A DNA stretch of 64,000 nucleotides from Bradyrhizobium sp. CSA207 (GCF_029051685.1 NZ_JAACFT010000002.1:186001-250000); one strand, 5' to 3'. Shown: positions 36,993 to 45,840, numbered from the stretch's first letter. Notes: generated by a model not told the origin, from the sequence alone. Program-made: numbers and translations.

Positions 36993-37892
36993 TCAGGCTT
37001 TATTTTGCGCTGCAGCGACCACCCATTGGCGGAACGCGGCCAGCTTCGGCGCTTCGCGCCGACCATCTGGGGCGACCACGTAGAAGCCGGCGTCGGCCGG
37101 CAGTGCGATCTTGAAGGGGACCACGAGTCGGCCCTTGGCGATGTCGTCCTGGACGTAGGAGGTCCGGCCCATCGCCACGCCTATGCCATCGATCGCGGCC
37201 TGTATGGTCATGAAGATCATATCGAAGGTGATGCCGGGCTGCTTGGCAAGGTCGGCCGGCAGGCCCGCCGCCGTCAGCCATAGCCGCCAGTCGTCGCTGT
37301 TGGCGTTCGACGTGTGCAGCAGCGGATGGTTTTTCAGATCCTCCGGCCGACGCAGCGGGTTGTCGCCGCGCAAGAGCGACGGGCTGCACACCGGGAACAG
37401 CTCGTCCGCCATCAGCCAGTCCGCGCGCAGGCCCGGCCACTGGCCACGGCCGTAGCGGATCGCGGCATCGACATTGTCGCGCTGGAAGTCGACCAGGCTG
37501 GTCGAAGTGGTGATGCGGACGTCGATGCCGGGGTGCTGCTCCTGGAAATCCGTCAGCCGCGGCAGCAGCCATTTGGCGGCGAGCGAGGCCAGGGTCGAGA
37601 CCGTCAGCACCTTGTCGTCGTCCTTGCGCAGCAGCCGGTCGGTCGCAAGCCGGAGGTCGTTGAAGGCGGCGCGGACGCCCGGCAAATAGTCGCGCGCCTC
37701 CGGCGTCAGCGCCAGCGCGCGGTTCTGCCGGATGAACAGGCGGAGGCCGAGCTCCTCCTCGAGCCTGCGGATCTGATGGCTGATCGCAGTCTGCGTCACG
37801 TTGAGCTCGGCGGCGGCCAGCGTGAAGCTGAGATGGCGCGCCGCTGCCTCGAACGCCCGCAATCCATTCAGAGACGGCAATCTGGCAGTCAT
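36993..37892 (-). CDS. LysR-family transcriptional regulator (GcvA-like)
   Basis: A 299-residue regulator. Helix-turn-helix at ~5-64 (LNGLRAFEAAARHLSFTLAAAELNVTQTAISHQIRRLEEELGLRLF, read in two parts), then the effector-binding domain (~90-290) with the GcvA-group pattern VDAAIRYGRGQWPGL and GIGVAMGRTSYVQDDIAKGRLV. It is divergent from the DUF1127 gene across 110 bp, the arrangement in which a LysR protein often controls its neighbour and itself. Its inducer is not predictable. Confidence 0.93.
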   Translation of the reverse strand: MTARLPSLNGLRAFEAAARHLSFTLAAAELNVTQTAISHQIRRLEEELGLRLFIRQNRALALTPEARDYLPGVRAAFNDLRLATDRLLRKDDDKVLTVSTLASLAAKWLLPRLTDFQEQHPGIDVRITTSTSLVDFQRDNVDAAIRYGRGQWPGLRADWLMADELFPVCSPSLLRGDNPLRRPEDLKNHPLLHTSNANSDDWRLWLTAAGLPADLAKQPGITFDMIFMTIQAAIDGIGVAMGRTSYVQDDIAKGRLVVPFKIALPADAGFYVVAPDGRREAPKLAAFRQWVVAAAQNKA

Positions 37893-38002
37893 TTGGCAGC
37901 AGGATATATGAGTTTAATTCATGCGAATGAGTACAAATTGTCGTTTGTCGGAGGGCGTAGCTGAGCAGATATTAGCTGTCAACTTAGCTCCAGGAGCTGA
38001 AA

Positions 38003-38206
38003 ATGTCTACGTTGACCGACAATTCGATGACAAATCATCATGCATCAGGGCTGCTCACCCAGATCGGCGAGACGCTTCACATCTGGCATGAGCGCTACCG
38101 CACCCGGCGCGAGCTGACCCACTGGACCGCCCGCGATCTCCAGGACGTGGGCCTGTCCTGGACCGACATCGCCTATGAGGCCGACAAACCCTTCTGGCGG
38201 GCCTGA
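38003..38206 (+). CDS. DUF1127 (YjiS-like) small protein
   Basis: A 67-residue basic protein with the family hallmark W-x-E-R-Y-R-T-R-R-E-L...L-x-D-V-G-L (HIWHERYRTRRELTHWTARD, LQDVGLSWTDIAYEA). Short DUF1127 proteins of alphaproteobacteria have been linked to RNA turnover and phosphate or carbon metabolism. The preceding AGGAGCTGAAA supports the start at 38003. It is followed at once by a strong terminator. Confidence 0.85.
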   Translation: MSTLTDNSMTNHHASGLLTQIGETLHIWHERYRTRRELTHWTARDLQDVGLSWTDIAYEADKPFWRA

Positions 38207-38218
38207 TTGGCCGCCAGG

Positions 38219-38263
38219 CCGGCGCCGCCTGATCACAGGGGCGCCGGCGGTCCCTTTTTTCTT
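38219..38263 (+). terminator. Rho-independent terminator after the DUF1127 gene
   Basis: Perfect 8-bp arms CCGGCGCC (38219-38226) and GGCGCCGG (38240-38247), followed within a few bases by a run of six T and a further CTT. It ends 12 nt before the ATG of the acetyltransferase gene. Confidence 0.85.
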
Positions 38264-38275
38264 AAGGCGCTTGTC

Positions 38276-38890
38276 ATGAGCCTCCTGCGGCTGGAAGACC
38301 TGAAGCAATATTCGGACACGTTGCGCACCCGGCAAGGCGAGGCGCTGAACGTCCGCTTCATCGAGCCGCGCGACACCGACGAGCTCCAGCACTATTTCCG
38401 TTCGCTCTCGACCCGCTCCCGCTACAACCGCTTCTTCGGCGCGATCAGCGAGTTGCCAAACGGGCTATTGCACGACTTCCTCCAGGTCGGCGAGCGCGAA
38501 CGCTTCACGGTCGTCGCAACGATGATGGTGGACGGCTTCGAGACCATCGTCGCCGAAGCGCGCTATGCTCTTCATGAGGAGAGCGCGACACTCGAATTCG
38601 GCCTGTCGGTTGGCGACCGTTGGCAGGGCCGCGGCATCGCGACCGCGCTGCTTGGGAATCTCGTATGCCGCGCCGCCGCGCTTGGCGCCGAGCACATGTT
38701 TGGCGATACGCTGCGCGCCAACGAGATTATGATCTCGCTCGCGCGCAAATCCGGCTTCGCTTTCGTCAATCATCCGGACGATTGGAAGCTGGTACGCTTC
38801 GACAAAGAGATCACGGTCGCGCCCAAGGACATTCCCTGCGCCAGCTGGCGTCTTTCCCGTCAGGCCGACAGCCCCTCAGCCTCGGCCTGA
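38276..38890 (+). CDS. GNAT-family N-acetyltransferase
   Basis: A 204-residue protein of the GNAT fold. N-terminal FIEPRDTDELQHYFRSLSTRSRYNRFFG resembles acetyltransferases that modify proteins or small molecules. The acetyl-CoA loop is visible as VGDRWQGRGIATALLGNLV, and the late strand as LARKSGFAFVNHPDDWKLV. The start at 38276 lies right after the upstream terminator, so the gene must have its own promoter inside or upstream of the hairpin, or rely on read-through. The acceptor substrate is unknown. Confidence 0.88.
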   Translation: MSLLRLEDLKQYSDTLRTRQGEALNVRFIEPRDTDELQHYFRSLSTRSRYNRFFGAISELPNGLLHDFLQVGERERFTVVATMMVDGFETIVAEARYALHEESATLEFGLSVGDRWQGRGIATALLGNLVCRAAALGAEHMFGDTLRANEIMISLARKSGFAFVNHPDDWKLVRFDKEITVAPKDIPCASWRLSRQADSPSASA

Positions 38891-38899
38891 CGCCACTGC

Positions 38900-38936
38900 A
38901 AGCCCGGCCCTGATGAACCAGAGCCGGGCTTTTTTT
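38900..38936 (+). terminator. Rho-independent terminator after the acetyltransferase gene
   Basis: Arms AAGCCCGGC (38900-38908) and GCCGGGCTT (38923-38931), perfectly complementary, followed by a T run to 38936, 10 nt after the stop codon. Confidence 0.9.
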
Positions 38937-38939
38937 GTA

Positions 38940-39020
38940 GCCTGGATGGAGCGTAAGCGTAATCCAGGATTCGCGCGGCATTCGCAGGCGTCCCGGATTT
39001 CGCTTCGCTGCATCCGGGCC
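38940..39020. repeat. Family I repeat (GGATGGAGCGTAAGCGTAATCC type)
   Basis: Two related half-palindromes, CCTGGATGGAGCGTAAGCG + TAATCCAGG and CCCGGATTTCGCTTCGCTGC + ATCCGGG, in the gap between convergent genes. This type is common between rhizobial genes. Confidence 0.7.
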
Positions 39021-39029
39021 ACTGGCCTG

Positions 39030-39860
39030 CTACTTCCCCGCGAACACCGCTTTCCGCTTTTCGATGAAGGCCTGCACGGCCTCCTTGTGATCGGCCGTAT
39101 TGGTCAGGCGCATCAGCCGTTCGGCTTCGTGGTCTCGGGCGGTCTCGAAATCGAATTGCAGGGCTTCGTCGAGATTGTCCTTCATGTAGCGCAGCGCGAG
39201 GCGCGGGCCCTCGGCCAGCGACTTTGCCAGCGCGAAGGCTTCGGCCTGCAATTTGTCGTCGGGCACGACGCGGTTGACGAGGCCGATCGCCTCGCAGCGC
39301 GCCGCGTCGACCTTGTCGCCGGTGAACATCAATTCGCGCGCCCGTGCGGTGCCGACCAGCCGCGTCAACAGCCAGGCGATGCCATAGTCGCCGCTCAGCG
39401 CGATGCGGGCATAGCCGGTGGCGACGAAGGCCGATTGCGCGGCGATGCGGATGTCGCAGGCCATGGCGATGGCAAGGCCGGCGCCCGCCGCGGGCCCCGG
39501 CAGTGCGGCGATCGTCGGCTTGCGGACCGAGACCAGCGCGCCGGTGAGTAGCCGCTGCCGCTCCTGCAGATCGGCGACGCGGTCTTCAAGCGACATCACC
39601 AGCTTCTTCGGATCGCGATGTGCGCCCATGCCCTTGACGTCGCCCCCGGCACAGAACGCTGGGCCCGCGCCGGTGATCAGCAGCGCGCCGACGCCTGGAT
39701 CTTCGCCACAGGTTCGGATCATCATACGCAGCGCCGGCGTCAGCTGGTCGGACAACGAGTTGCGCGCCTCCGGCCGGTTCAGCGTGATCACCGCGACGCG
39801 GTCGCGGATGACGCAGAGCAGTTCGTTGGTGCCGGTGTCTATGGTGGTTTCGGTGGTCAT
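39030..39860 (-). CDS. Enoyl-CoA hydratase/isomerase (crotonase family)
   Basis: A 276-residue crotonase-fold protein starting at 39860 with GAGAGGGAAC just upstream. It has the family CoA-binding and oxyanion motifs (ITLNRPEARNSLSDQL, GAGPAFCAGGDVKGM, GPAAGAGLAIAMACDIRIAA). The usual second active-site glutamate region reads IALSGDYGIAWLL, so which crotonase reaction it carries out is not clear. Together with the SDR, acyl-CoA dehydrogenase and alcohol dehydrogenase nearby it suggests a beta-oxidation-like route for an acyl-CoA. Confidence 0.9.
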   Translation of the reverse strand: MTTETTIDTGTNELLCVIRDRVAVITLNRPEARNSLSDQLTPALRMMIRTCGEDPGVGALLITGAGPAFCAGGDVKGMGAHRDPKKLVMSLEDRVADLQERQRLLTGALVSVRKPTIAALPGPAAGAGLAIAMACDIRIAAQSAFVATGYARIALSGDYGIAWLLTRLVGTARARELMFTGDKVDAARCEAIGLVNRVVPDDKLQAEAFALAKSLAEGPRLALRYMKDNLDEALQFDFETARDHEAERLMRLTNTADHKEAVQAFIEKRKAVFAGK

Positions 39861-39879
39861 GTCGTTCCCTCTCTTTCGC

Positions 39880-40067
39880 AATTGCGAGCGAAGCGAAGCA
39901 ATCCAGCCCTTTCGCTCCTCCTCATCCTGAGGAGCGCGCTCTTGCGCGCGTCTCGAAGGATGAAGGCCCCGCCGGTGGCCTCGCCCTTCGACACGCCGCG
40001 CGAAGAGCGCGGCTCCTCAGGGTGAGGGTTAAACTTCTGGATTGCTTCGCTTCGCTCGCAATGACGG
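39880..40067. repeat. Family B palindrome, copy 2, interrupted
   Basis: Left arm ATTGCGAGCGAAGCGAAGCA + ATCCAG at 39881-39906 and right arm CTGGATTGCTTCGCTTCGC + TCGCAATGACGG at 40037-40067. The arms are separated by ~130 bp that contain a complete family C palindrome (39919-40027). Confidence 0.85.
39919..40027. repeat. Family C palindrome, copy 1, nested in family B
   Basis: Arms TCCTCATCCTGAGGAGCGCG + GTCTCGAAGGATGA and CCTTCGACACGC + GCGCGGCTCCTCAGGGTGAG. It sits exactly between the two halves of a family B repeat. Confidence 0.85.
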
Positions 40068-40099
40068 TTGTTGTGACGTTATCGCTTCAAAACATCGCC

Positions 40100-40801
40100 T
40101 CAAAATTTCTCCACCCAGGGCCGCAGCTCCAGCTCCCAGCTCCAGGCGCTGCGCGGCTGCTGCAGCACGTTCCAGTAGCTCGCGGCGATCGCGTCGGGAT
40201 CGAGCATCGAATCCGGCTTGTCCGCAGGTTCGGTCCGCGCCGCGCTGCGGATTCCGCCGTCGATGACGAAATGCGCGACGTGGATGCCTTGCGGCGAGAG
40301 TTCGCGCGCCATGCTCTGTGCCAGCCCGCGCAGCGCGAACTTGCCCATCGCGAACGACGCCGACTGCGCATAGCCCTTGACGCTGGCAGAGGCGCCGGTG
40401 AACAGGATCGCGCCGTGCTTGTTCGGCAGCATGCGCCTGGCCGCCTGCTGGCCCACCAGGAAGCCGCCATAGGCGCTGACCGCGATCGCCTGCGCCACCT
40501 CGGCCGGGACCAGATCGACGAACGGCCCGCGCGCGCGGCCGCTGGCGTTGTAGACGACGAGGTCGGGCGTGCCGATCTCGCGCTCGACCAGGCCGAACAG
40601 CCGCTCGACCTCCTCGGGCTCGGTCGCGTTGCAGGCATAAGCCTTTGCGGCGGTCTCGCTGCAGAGCGCGCCGAGCTTTTCGATTTTTCGCGCGGCGAGC
40701 GCGACGCGAATGCCCTGCGCGGACAGCAGGCGCGCCAGCGAGGCGCTCAGCCCCTCGCCGGCGCCGACGATGAGCGCGATCTTGTATGTCGGGTGTTCCA
40801 T
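40100..40801 (-). CDS. SDR-family protein with Phe in place of the catalytic Tyr
   Basis: A 233-residue short-chain dehydrogenase/reductase-like protein. The cofactor-binding glycine motif is VGAGEGLSASLA, and the LVVYNASG strand replaces the usual NNAG. The catalytic region reads TGASASVKGYAQSASFAMGKFALRGLAQ: the lysine and upstream serine are there, but the expected Tyr of YxxxK is Phe. I recall this variant as recurrent in a proteobacterial subgroup, so it is unlikely to be an error. It lies downstream of no gene on its strand and 240 nt upstream of the enoyl-CoA hydratase. Confidence 0.85.
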   Translation of the reverse strand: MEHPTYKIALIVGAGEGLSASLARLLSAQGIRVALAARKIEKLGALCSETAAKAYACNATEPEEVERLFGLVEREIGTPDLVVYNASGRARGPFVDLVPAEVAQAIAVSAYGGFLVGQQAARRMLPNKHGAILFTGASASVKGYAQSASFAMGKFALRGLAQSMARELSPQGIHVAHFVIDGGIRSAARTEPADKPDSMLDPDAIAASYWNVLQQPRSAWSWELELRPWVEKF

Positions 40802-41044
40802 GGCGTGATCTCTCGGAAACAGGGAGCCGCTGATTTATGCACGGGCCGCGCAAACAACCAGCCGGGGCGCCGGTTGGCTTGATCACAATTCCGCAGAGCG
40901 AATTGCTCCTTCACGGCGATCATGCCGCCCTGACAATTTGCGGCTTTATCCAATCTCTCGGCTGGAGCATGATCGACATCATCCCAAGCGGCAAGCGCTA
41001 AAGCGGCGCAAAATGACCGCACGGCGGAAACGACGAGGACGATC

Positions 41045-42829
41045 ATGCAAAAGCCGGCCACAGCGCAGCAGAAAATTGACGCGGGCGGGCAGGCCGGCCT
41101 GCTGGCCCCCGATACGTCAGGCATGAATTTCTACCGCGCCGATCCGGCGTTGACTGATCTGCTGCGCATCCATCTGCCGGACGCGCTGTTCCGCCACATC
41201 GAGCCGCATCTCGATCGGCTCGGCGAGCTTGCCGGCGGCACGCTCGACGATTGCGCGCGGCTCGCCGACCGGCACCCGCCGGTGCTGCACCAGCGCGACA
41301 AGTTCGGCCGCGACGTGCAGTGGATCGAATACCATCCGGCCTATCGCGAGCTGGAGAAGACCGCCTTCGGCGAGTTCGGCATCCACGCGCTCTCGATTCG
41401 CAAGGGCATCATGGGCTGGCCGGACAAATATCCGGTGGTGGCGAAACACGCCTTCACCTTTCTGTTCAACCAGACCGAATTCGGCATGGGCTGCCCGATC
41501 AACGTGACCGACGGCTGCGCCAAACTGCTGGCGAATTTCGGCAGCGAGGCGCTGAAGGCAAAATATCTCGACGGCCTGACCCAGACCGACATGAGCAAGC
41601 TGACCCAGGGCGGCCAGTTCATGACGGAGAAGGAAGGCGGCTCCGACGTCGGCACGCTGACGACGCGTGCGGTGCAAGAGGGCGACCATTGGCGCCTGTA
41701 CGGCGAAAAATGGTTCTGCTCGAACGCCGACGCCAAGGTCGTGATGCTGCTGGCGCGGCCCGAGGGCGCCGGACCCGGCACGCGCGGCGTCGGGCTGTTC
41801 CTGATGCCGCGCTTTCTCGACGACGGCTCGCAGAACCATTACCGGATCGTGCGGCTGAAGGACAAGCTCGGCACCCGCTCGATGGCCTCGGGCGAGATCA
41901 AGCTGGAAGGCGCGATCGCCTATGCGGTCGGCAAGCTCGACCGCGGCTTCGTGCAGATGGCGGAAATGGTGAATTCGTCGCGGCTGTCCAACGGCGTGAA
42001 ATCCACCGCGCTGATGCGCCGCGCCTATCATGACGCGATGACGGTGGCGAAGAACCGCGTGGTGTTCGGCAACCGCATCATCGACCTGCCGCTCGGCCGC
42101 CGCCAGATGCTGAAGATCATGCTGCCGGTCGAGCAGGCGCTGTCGATGAGCTTCCTCACGGCGGATGCGCTCGACCGCGCCGAGGCCGGCAGCCAGGATG
42201 CGGCTGCGCTGCTTCGTATCCTGACGCCGACGCTGAAATTCCGCGCCACGCGCGATGCGCGAAAGGTCTGCGGCGATGCGCTCGAGATGCGTGGCGGCAT
42301 CGGCTATATCGAGGAGTTCGCCACTGCGCGGCTGCTGCGCGATGCGCATCTCGGCTCGGTCTGGGAAGGCACCGGCAACATCGTCGCAATCGATGCGCTG
42401 AGACGCGCCGTCGGCCGTCACGGCGCCGAATCCGCACTCGCCGCCGATCTGCATGCCCGTCTCGATGACAGTGCGTCGGTGCCGCAGGCCTGGCGCGACC
42501 GCCTGCGCACTCTCGTTGATCGCGCCGTCGGCTTTGCGCGCGAGGTCGCGGGCAAGGCCGACAACGAGGCCGATGCGCGACGCGCCACCAGCCTGCTCTA
42601 CCATGTCGCAAGCGCCGTCGCGCTGGCCTGGGAGGCGCATCGTATTCACGACATGCGCGGCGATGCGCGCCGGCTGCTGCTCTCGCGTCTCGTGATCGAT
42701 CATCGCGTGCTGCCGAACGATCCGTTCCGGCTCACGGAAAATGCCGTGCAGCAGAAGATCGCCGCGCTGCTGCTCGGCGATCGCGCGGCCGGCATGCGCG
42801 AGGTTGGCGAACTGGTTCTGGCGGCGTAG
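41045..42829 (+). CDS. Acyl-CoA dehydrogenase (AidB-like)
   Basis: A 594-residue flavoprotein, longer than the ~380 residues of short-chain acyl-CoA dehydrogenases and near the AidB group (~540). Motifs: FNQTEFGMGCPINVTDGCAK, the flavin-binding TQGGQFMTEKEGGSDVGTLTT, ADAKVVMLLARPEGAGPGT, and the C-terminal CGDALEMRGGIGYIEEF followed by LGSVWEGTGNIVAIDALR, where AidB-like members carry the WEG(T/S)GN signature. It should oxidise an acyl-CoA or be a related flavoprotein. It is divergent from the SDR gene and upstream of the alcohol dehydrogenase gene. Confidence 0.9.
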   Translation: MQKPATAQQKIDAGGQAGLLAPDTSGMNFYRADPALTDLLRIHLPDALFRHIEPHLDRLGELAGGTLDDCARLADRHPPVLHQRDKFGRDVQWIEYHPAYRELEKTAFGEFGIHALSIRKGIMGWPDKYPVVAKHAFTFLFNQTEFGMGCPINVTDGCAKLLANFGSEALKAKYLDGLTQTDMSKLTQGGQFMTEKEGGSDVGTLTTRAVQEGDHWRLYGEKWFCSNADAKVVMLLARPEGAGPGTRGVGLFLMPRFLDDGSQNHYRIVRLKDKLGTRSMASGEIKLEGAIAYAVGKLDRGFVQMAEMVNSSRLSNGVKSTALMRRAYHDAMTVAKNRVVFGNRIIDLPLGRRQMLKIMLPVEQALSMSFLTADALDRAEAGSQDAAALLRILTPTLKFRATRDARKVCGDALEMRGGIGYIEEFATARLLRDAHLGSVWEGTGNIVAIDALRRAVGRHGAESALAADLHARLDDSASVPQAWRDRLRTLVDRAVGFAREVAGKADNEADARRATSLLYHVASAVALAWEAHRIHDMRGDARRLLLSRLVIDHRVLPNDPFRLTENAVQQKIAALLLGDRAAGMREVGELVLAA

Positions 42830-42854
42830 GCTCGCTACGGCCGCGAGCGCACTT

Positions 42855-42974
42855 CACCTCTCCCACAGGGAGAGGTCGATTTGCGCAGCAAATCGGGTGA
42901 GGGGCTCAGGTCCCACGATGGAGCGTAACCCCTCACCCGGCGCTTCGCGCCCACCTCTCCCGACGGGAGAGGTG
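42855..42974. repeat. Family A palindromic intergenic repeat, copy 6
   Basis: Arms CACCTCTCCCACAGGGAGAG + CGGGTGAGGGG and CCTCACCCGGCGCTTCGCGC + CTCTCCCGACGGGAGAGGTG. It fills the gap between the acyl-CoA dehydrogenase and alcohol dehydrogenase genes. Confidence 0.87.
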
Positions 42975-43018
42975 AAGGTCCCGCACGCAACGAACAAACA
43001 ACAAACGAGGAAACACCG

Positions 43019-44107
43019 ATGAAGGCCGCCGTCCTCTACGAAGTCAACCAGCCGCTGGTCATCGAGGATGTCAGCCTGCCGAAGCCCGGCCCGCGCGAGG
43101 TTTTGATCCGCACATCGGTCGCCGGCCTCTGCCACTCCGATCTGCACTTCATGGAGGGGCTTTATCCGCACCCGCTGCCGGCGGTGCTCGGACATGAATC
43201 AGCCGGCGTGGTCGAGCAGGTCGGCTCTGACGTTACCTATGTGAAGCCGGGCGATCACGTCGTCACCTGCCTGTCGGTGTTCTGCGGCACCTGCGACAAC
43301 TGCACCACGGGCCGCACCGTGCTCTGCACCGACACCACGGTGAAGCTTCTGCCGGGCGCGTCGAACCGGATGCAGTGGTCTAAACCTGAGAAACTGCACC
43401 AGTTCCTCAATCTTTCGTCCTTCGCCGAGCAGATGCTGGTGCACGAGAATGCGATCGTCAAAATCAGGAAGGAGATGCCGCTCGATCTTGCCGCGCTGAT
43501 CGGCTGCGGCGTCATCACCGGCTACGGCGCGGTGGTGAACACCGCGAAGGTGACGGCGGGCGAGACCGTCGCGGTGATCGGCTGCGGCGGCGTCGGCATG
43601 GCTGCGATCAACGGCGCGCAGATTGCAGGTGCCGGCCGCATCATCGCCATCGACACCAATCCCGCAAAACTCCAGCTCGCGACCAAGCTCGGCGCCACCG
43701 ACATCATCAATCCCGCCGACGGGGACGTCGTCAAGCAGGTGCGCGAGCTCACCAATGGCGGCGTGCATCATTCCTTCGAAGTGCTCGGCCGCAAGGAAAC
43801 TGCCGAGCAGGCCTTCGCCATGCTCGCCGCGGGCGGCACCGCCACCATCGTCGGCATGATCCCGTTCGGGCAGAAGATCGAGCTGCACGGCTTCGACTTC
43901 CTGCGCGAGCGCAGGATCCAGGGCTCCTCGATGGGCTCGAACCATTTTCGCGTCGACATGCCGCGCCTGGTGGATTTTTATCTACGCGGACGGCTGCACC
44001 TGGAGGACTGGATCTCGGCCAAGCTGAAGCTGAACGAGATCAACGAAGGTTTTGCCAACATGAAGGCCGGCAAGACGCTGCGCAGCGTGATCATGTTTGA
44101 TAGCTGA
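43019..44107 (+). CDS. Zinc-dependent alcohol dehydrogenase (class III-like MDR)
   Basis: A 362-residue medium-chain dehydrogenase. Catalytic zinc ligands lie in GLCHSDLHF (Cys ~38), LGHESAGVV and the IGCGVITGYGA cysteine. The structural zinc set is FCGTCDNCTTGRTVLC. The NAD-binding glycine motif is VIGCGGVGMAAINGAQIAGA, with Asp at IIAIDTNPAK specifying NAD over NADP. The family converts alcohols to aldehydes and is often found beside fatty acyl-CoA enzymes in rhizobia. It may share a transcript with the acyl-CoA dehydrogenase, interrupted by a palindromic repeat. Confidence 0.93.
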   Translation: MKAAVLYEVNQPLVIEDVSLPKPGPREVLIRTSVAGLCHSDLHFMEGLYPHPLPAVLGHESAGVVEQVGSDVTYVKPGDHVVTCLSVFCGTCDNCTTGRTVLCTDTTVKLLPGASNRMQWSKPEKLHQFLNLSSFAEQMLVHENAIVKIRKEMPLDLAALIGCGVITGYGAVVNTAKVTAGETVAVIGCGGVGMAAINGAQIAGAGRIIAIDTNPAKLQLATKLGATDIINPADGDVVKQVRELTNGGVHHSFEVLGRKETAEQAFAMLAAGGTATIVGMIPFGQKIELHGFDFLRERRIQGSSMGSNHFRVDMPRLVDFYLRGRLHLEDWISAKLKLNEINEGFANMKAGKTLRSVIMFDS

Positions 44108-44119
44108 GCCAATTGAGAT

Positions 44120-44227
44120 GTCATCGCCCGGCTTGACCGGGCGATCCAGTACCCTGCGGCAGAAGTTGTGCGTATCGACTATCGCCGCAGCGTACTGGAT
44201 GCCCCGCTTTCGCGGAGCATGACGGCG
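44120..44227. repeat. Family D palindromic repeat, copy 3
   Basis: Arms GTCATCGCCCGGCTTGACCG + GGCGATCCAGTACC and GTACTGGATGCCCCGCTT + GGAGCATGACGGC, between two convergent genes. Confidence 0.87.
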
Positions 44228-44275
44228 GAGGGTGTGCGGGTCATGTGCCCTTCTCACCCCAATGACGAGAGAACA

Positions 44276-45748
44276 CTAATCATCAAACATCTTCGGCGGC
44301 ACGAACCCGCCGAACTCCCGCTCGATCAGCTCGGCGAGCTTGAGTGGCGTGCGGTCCTCGAGGAAGGGGCCGATGATCTGGACGCCGACCGGCAGGCCAT
44401 CCTTCGTCAGGCCGAGCGGAATGGCCGTTGCCGGCAGGCCCGTCAGCGTGGCGATGCCGGGCCAGGCCAGCTGGTCCGGATAGACATGGTCCTTGCCATC
44501 GATGTTGATGCGGCGTTTCTCCTGTTCTGGCGAATGATCGTGCGGATAGGCCGGGGTCGGCATGATAGGACAGATCACCGCATCGAATGTCCTGAACAAT
44601 TGCCGCCATTGCGCGCGCAGCCCGGCGCGGGCGCCCTCGTCGAACACCCAGGCCTGATGGGTGCTGGTGATGCCGCGGAGCCGCTCGGCAGCAAGGCTCT
44701 TGTCGTTGGGTGAGAGCTGCGCCGCGCCGGCATGCGCGCTGGCGAGAATGTCCGGCGGGAGGAAGGCGCCGAGAAAGCTCATCAGCATGCGCATGTAGAG
44801 ACGGGAGGCTTCCGTAAAATCGGGAAACAGCGGGCTTTCGCGCGCGATGCTCGCGCCTGCACTCGACAATCGTCCCGCCAGCTTCTCGATCGCGCCGCGA
44901 ATATCGGCGTTCACAGGTAGCAACGGATGGTTGTCGATCACCAGCAGGCGGAAGTCCTTCAGCTTGTCGTGTCGGGCATCCGGCAGCGCGAGCTTGTAGC
45001 CGATGCCGAGGTCCAACGGATCGGGGCCTGCCATCACGTCCAGCAGCAGCGTCAGATCGGTCGCACTCCGCGCCATCGGACCGATCACCGCCATATCGCG
45101 CTCCATCGGGACCGCGGGAAATGGCGGCGGCGTATGGCCGCGCGTCGGACAAAGATTGTAGGTCGGCTTGTGCGCGTAGACTCCGCAATGGAAGGCGGGC
45201 ACGCGCAGCGAGCCGCCGATGTCGGACCCGAGCGAGAGCGGTCCGTAGCCTGCCGCGAGCGCGGCGGACGAGCCGCCCGATGAGCCGCCCGGCGTGCGGC
45301 CGAGATCGAACGGGTTGTTGGTCGTGCCGTAAATGTCGTTGTAGCTCTGCCAGTCCCCGAGCCCGACGGGAACGTTGGTCTTGCCGAGGATAACGCCGCC
45401 CGCGGTCTTGACCCGGGCGATCGACAGCGCGTCCTCCGCCGGCTTGAAATCCTTCTGCGGCGTCCAGCCCCAGGTCGTCGGCAGGCCGGCGACATTGAAG
45501 GATTCCTTCACCGTCATGGGCAGGCCGAGCAGCGGCTTGCGCTCGCCGCGCGCCAGCGCCGCGTCCGCCTCGCGCGCGGCGGCAAGCGCGCGGTCGAAGT
45601 CCCGGACGCAGATCGCGTTGACCTTGCCGTCGTGACGCTCGATGCGGTCGATCGCATCCTGCGTGAGCTCGACCGCGGAAACCTTCTTCGCGGTCAATGC
45701 GGCCGACAGCTCGGCCGCGCTCTTGTAGCTCCATTCCGACTTGGCCAC
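44276..45748 (-). CDS. Amidase (amidase signature family)
   Basis: A 490-residue enzyme. The start is GTG at 45748 (VAKSEWSYKSAAELSAAL), chosen because AAAGGAGGAG lies about 9 nt upstream; the frame runs further but without support. Ser-cis-Ser-Lys triad: Lys in LPMTVKESFNVAG, cis-serine in TPGGSSGGSSAAL, nucleophile in LGSDIGGSLRVPA. The family hydrolyses amides to acids and ammonia. It shares the fold with the AtzE-like amidase at 25068 but has no AtzG-like partner. It stands alone, and the substrate is unknown. Confidence 0.9.
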   Translation of the reverse strand: MAKSEWSYKSAAELSAALTAKKVSAVELTQDAIDRIERHDGKVNAICVRDFDRALAAAREADAALARGERKPLLGLPMTVKESFNVAGLPTTWGWTPQKDFKPAEDALSIARVKTAGGVILGKTNVPVGLGDWQSYNDIYGTTNNPFDLGRTPGGSSGGSSAALAAGYGPLSLGSDIGGSLRVPAFHCGVYAHKPTYNLCPTRGHTPPPFPAVPMERDMAVIGPMARSATDLTLLLDVMAGPDPLDLGIGYKLALPDARHDKLKDFRLLVIDNHPLLPVNADIRGAIEKLAGRLSSAGASIARESPLFPDFTEASRLYMRMLMSFLGAFLPPDILASAHAGAAQLSPNDKSLAAERLRGITSTHQAWVFDEGARAGLRAQWRQLFRTFDAVICPIMPTPAYPHDHSPEQEKRRINIDGKDHVYPDQLAWPGIATLTGLPATAIPLGLTKDGLPVGVQIIGPFLEDRTPLKLAELIEREFGGFVPPKMFDD

Positions 45749-45840
45749 GACGCTTCTCCTCCTTTTGTTACGAGGGATGATGCGCAGTTTGGCCAAACGC
45801 CGCAACCGCCGTTTGATCGCGATTGATATGTTCGCTAGCT

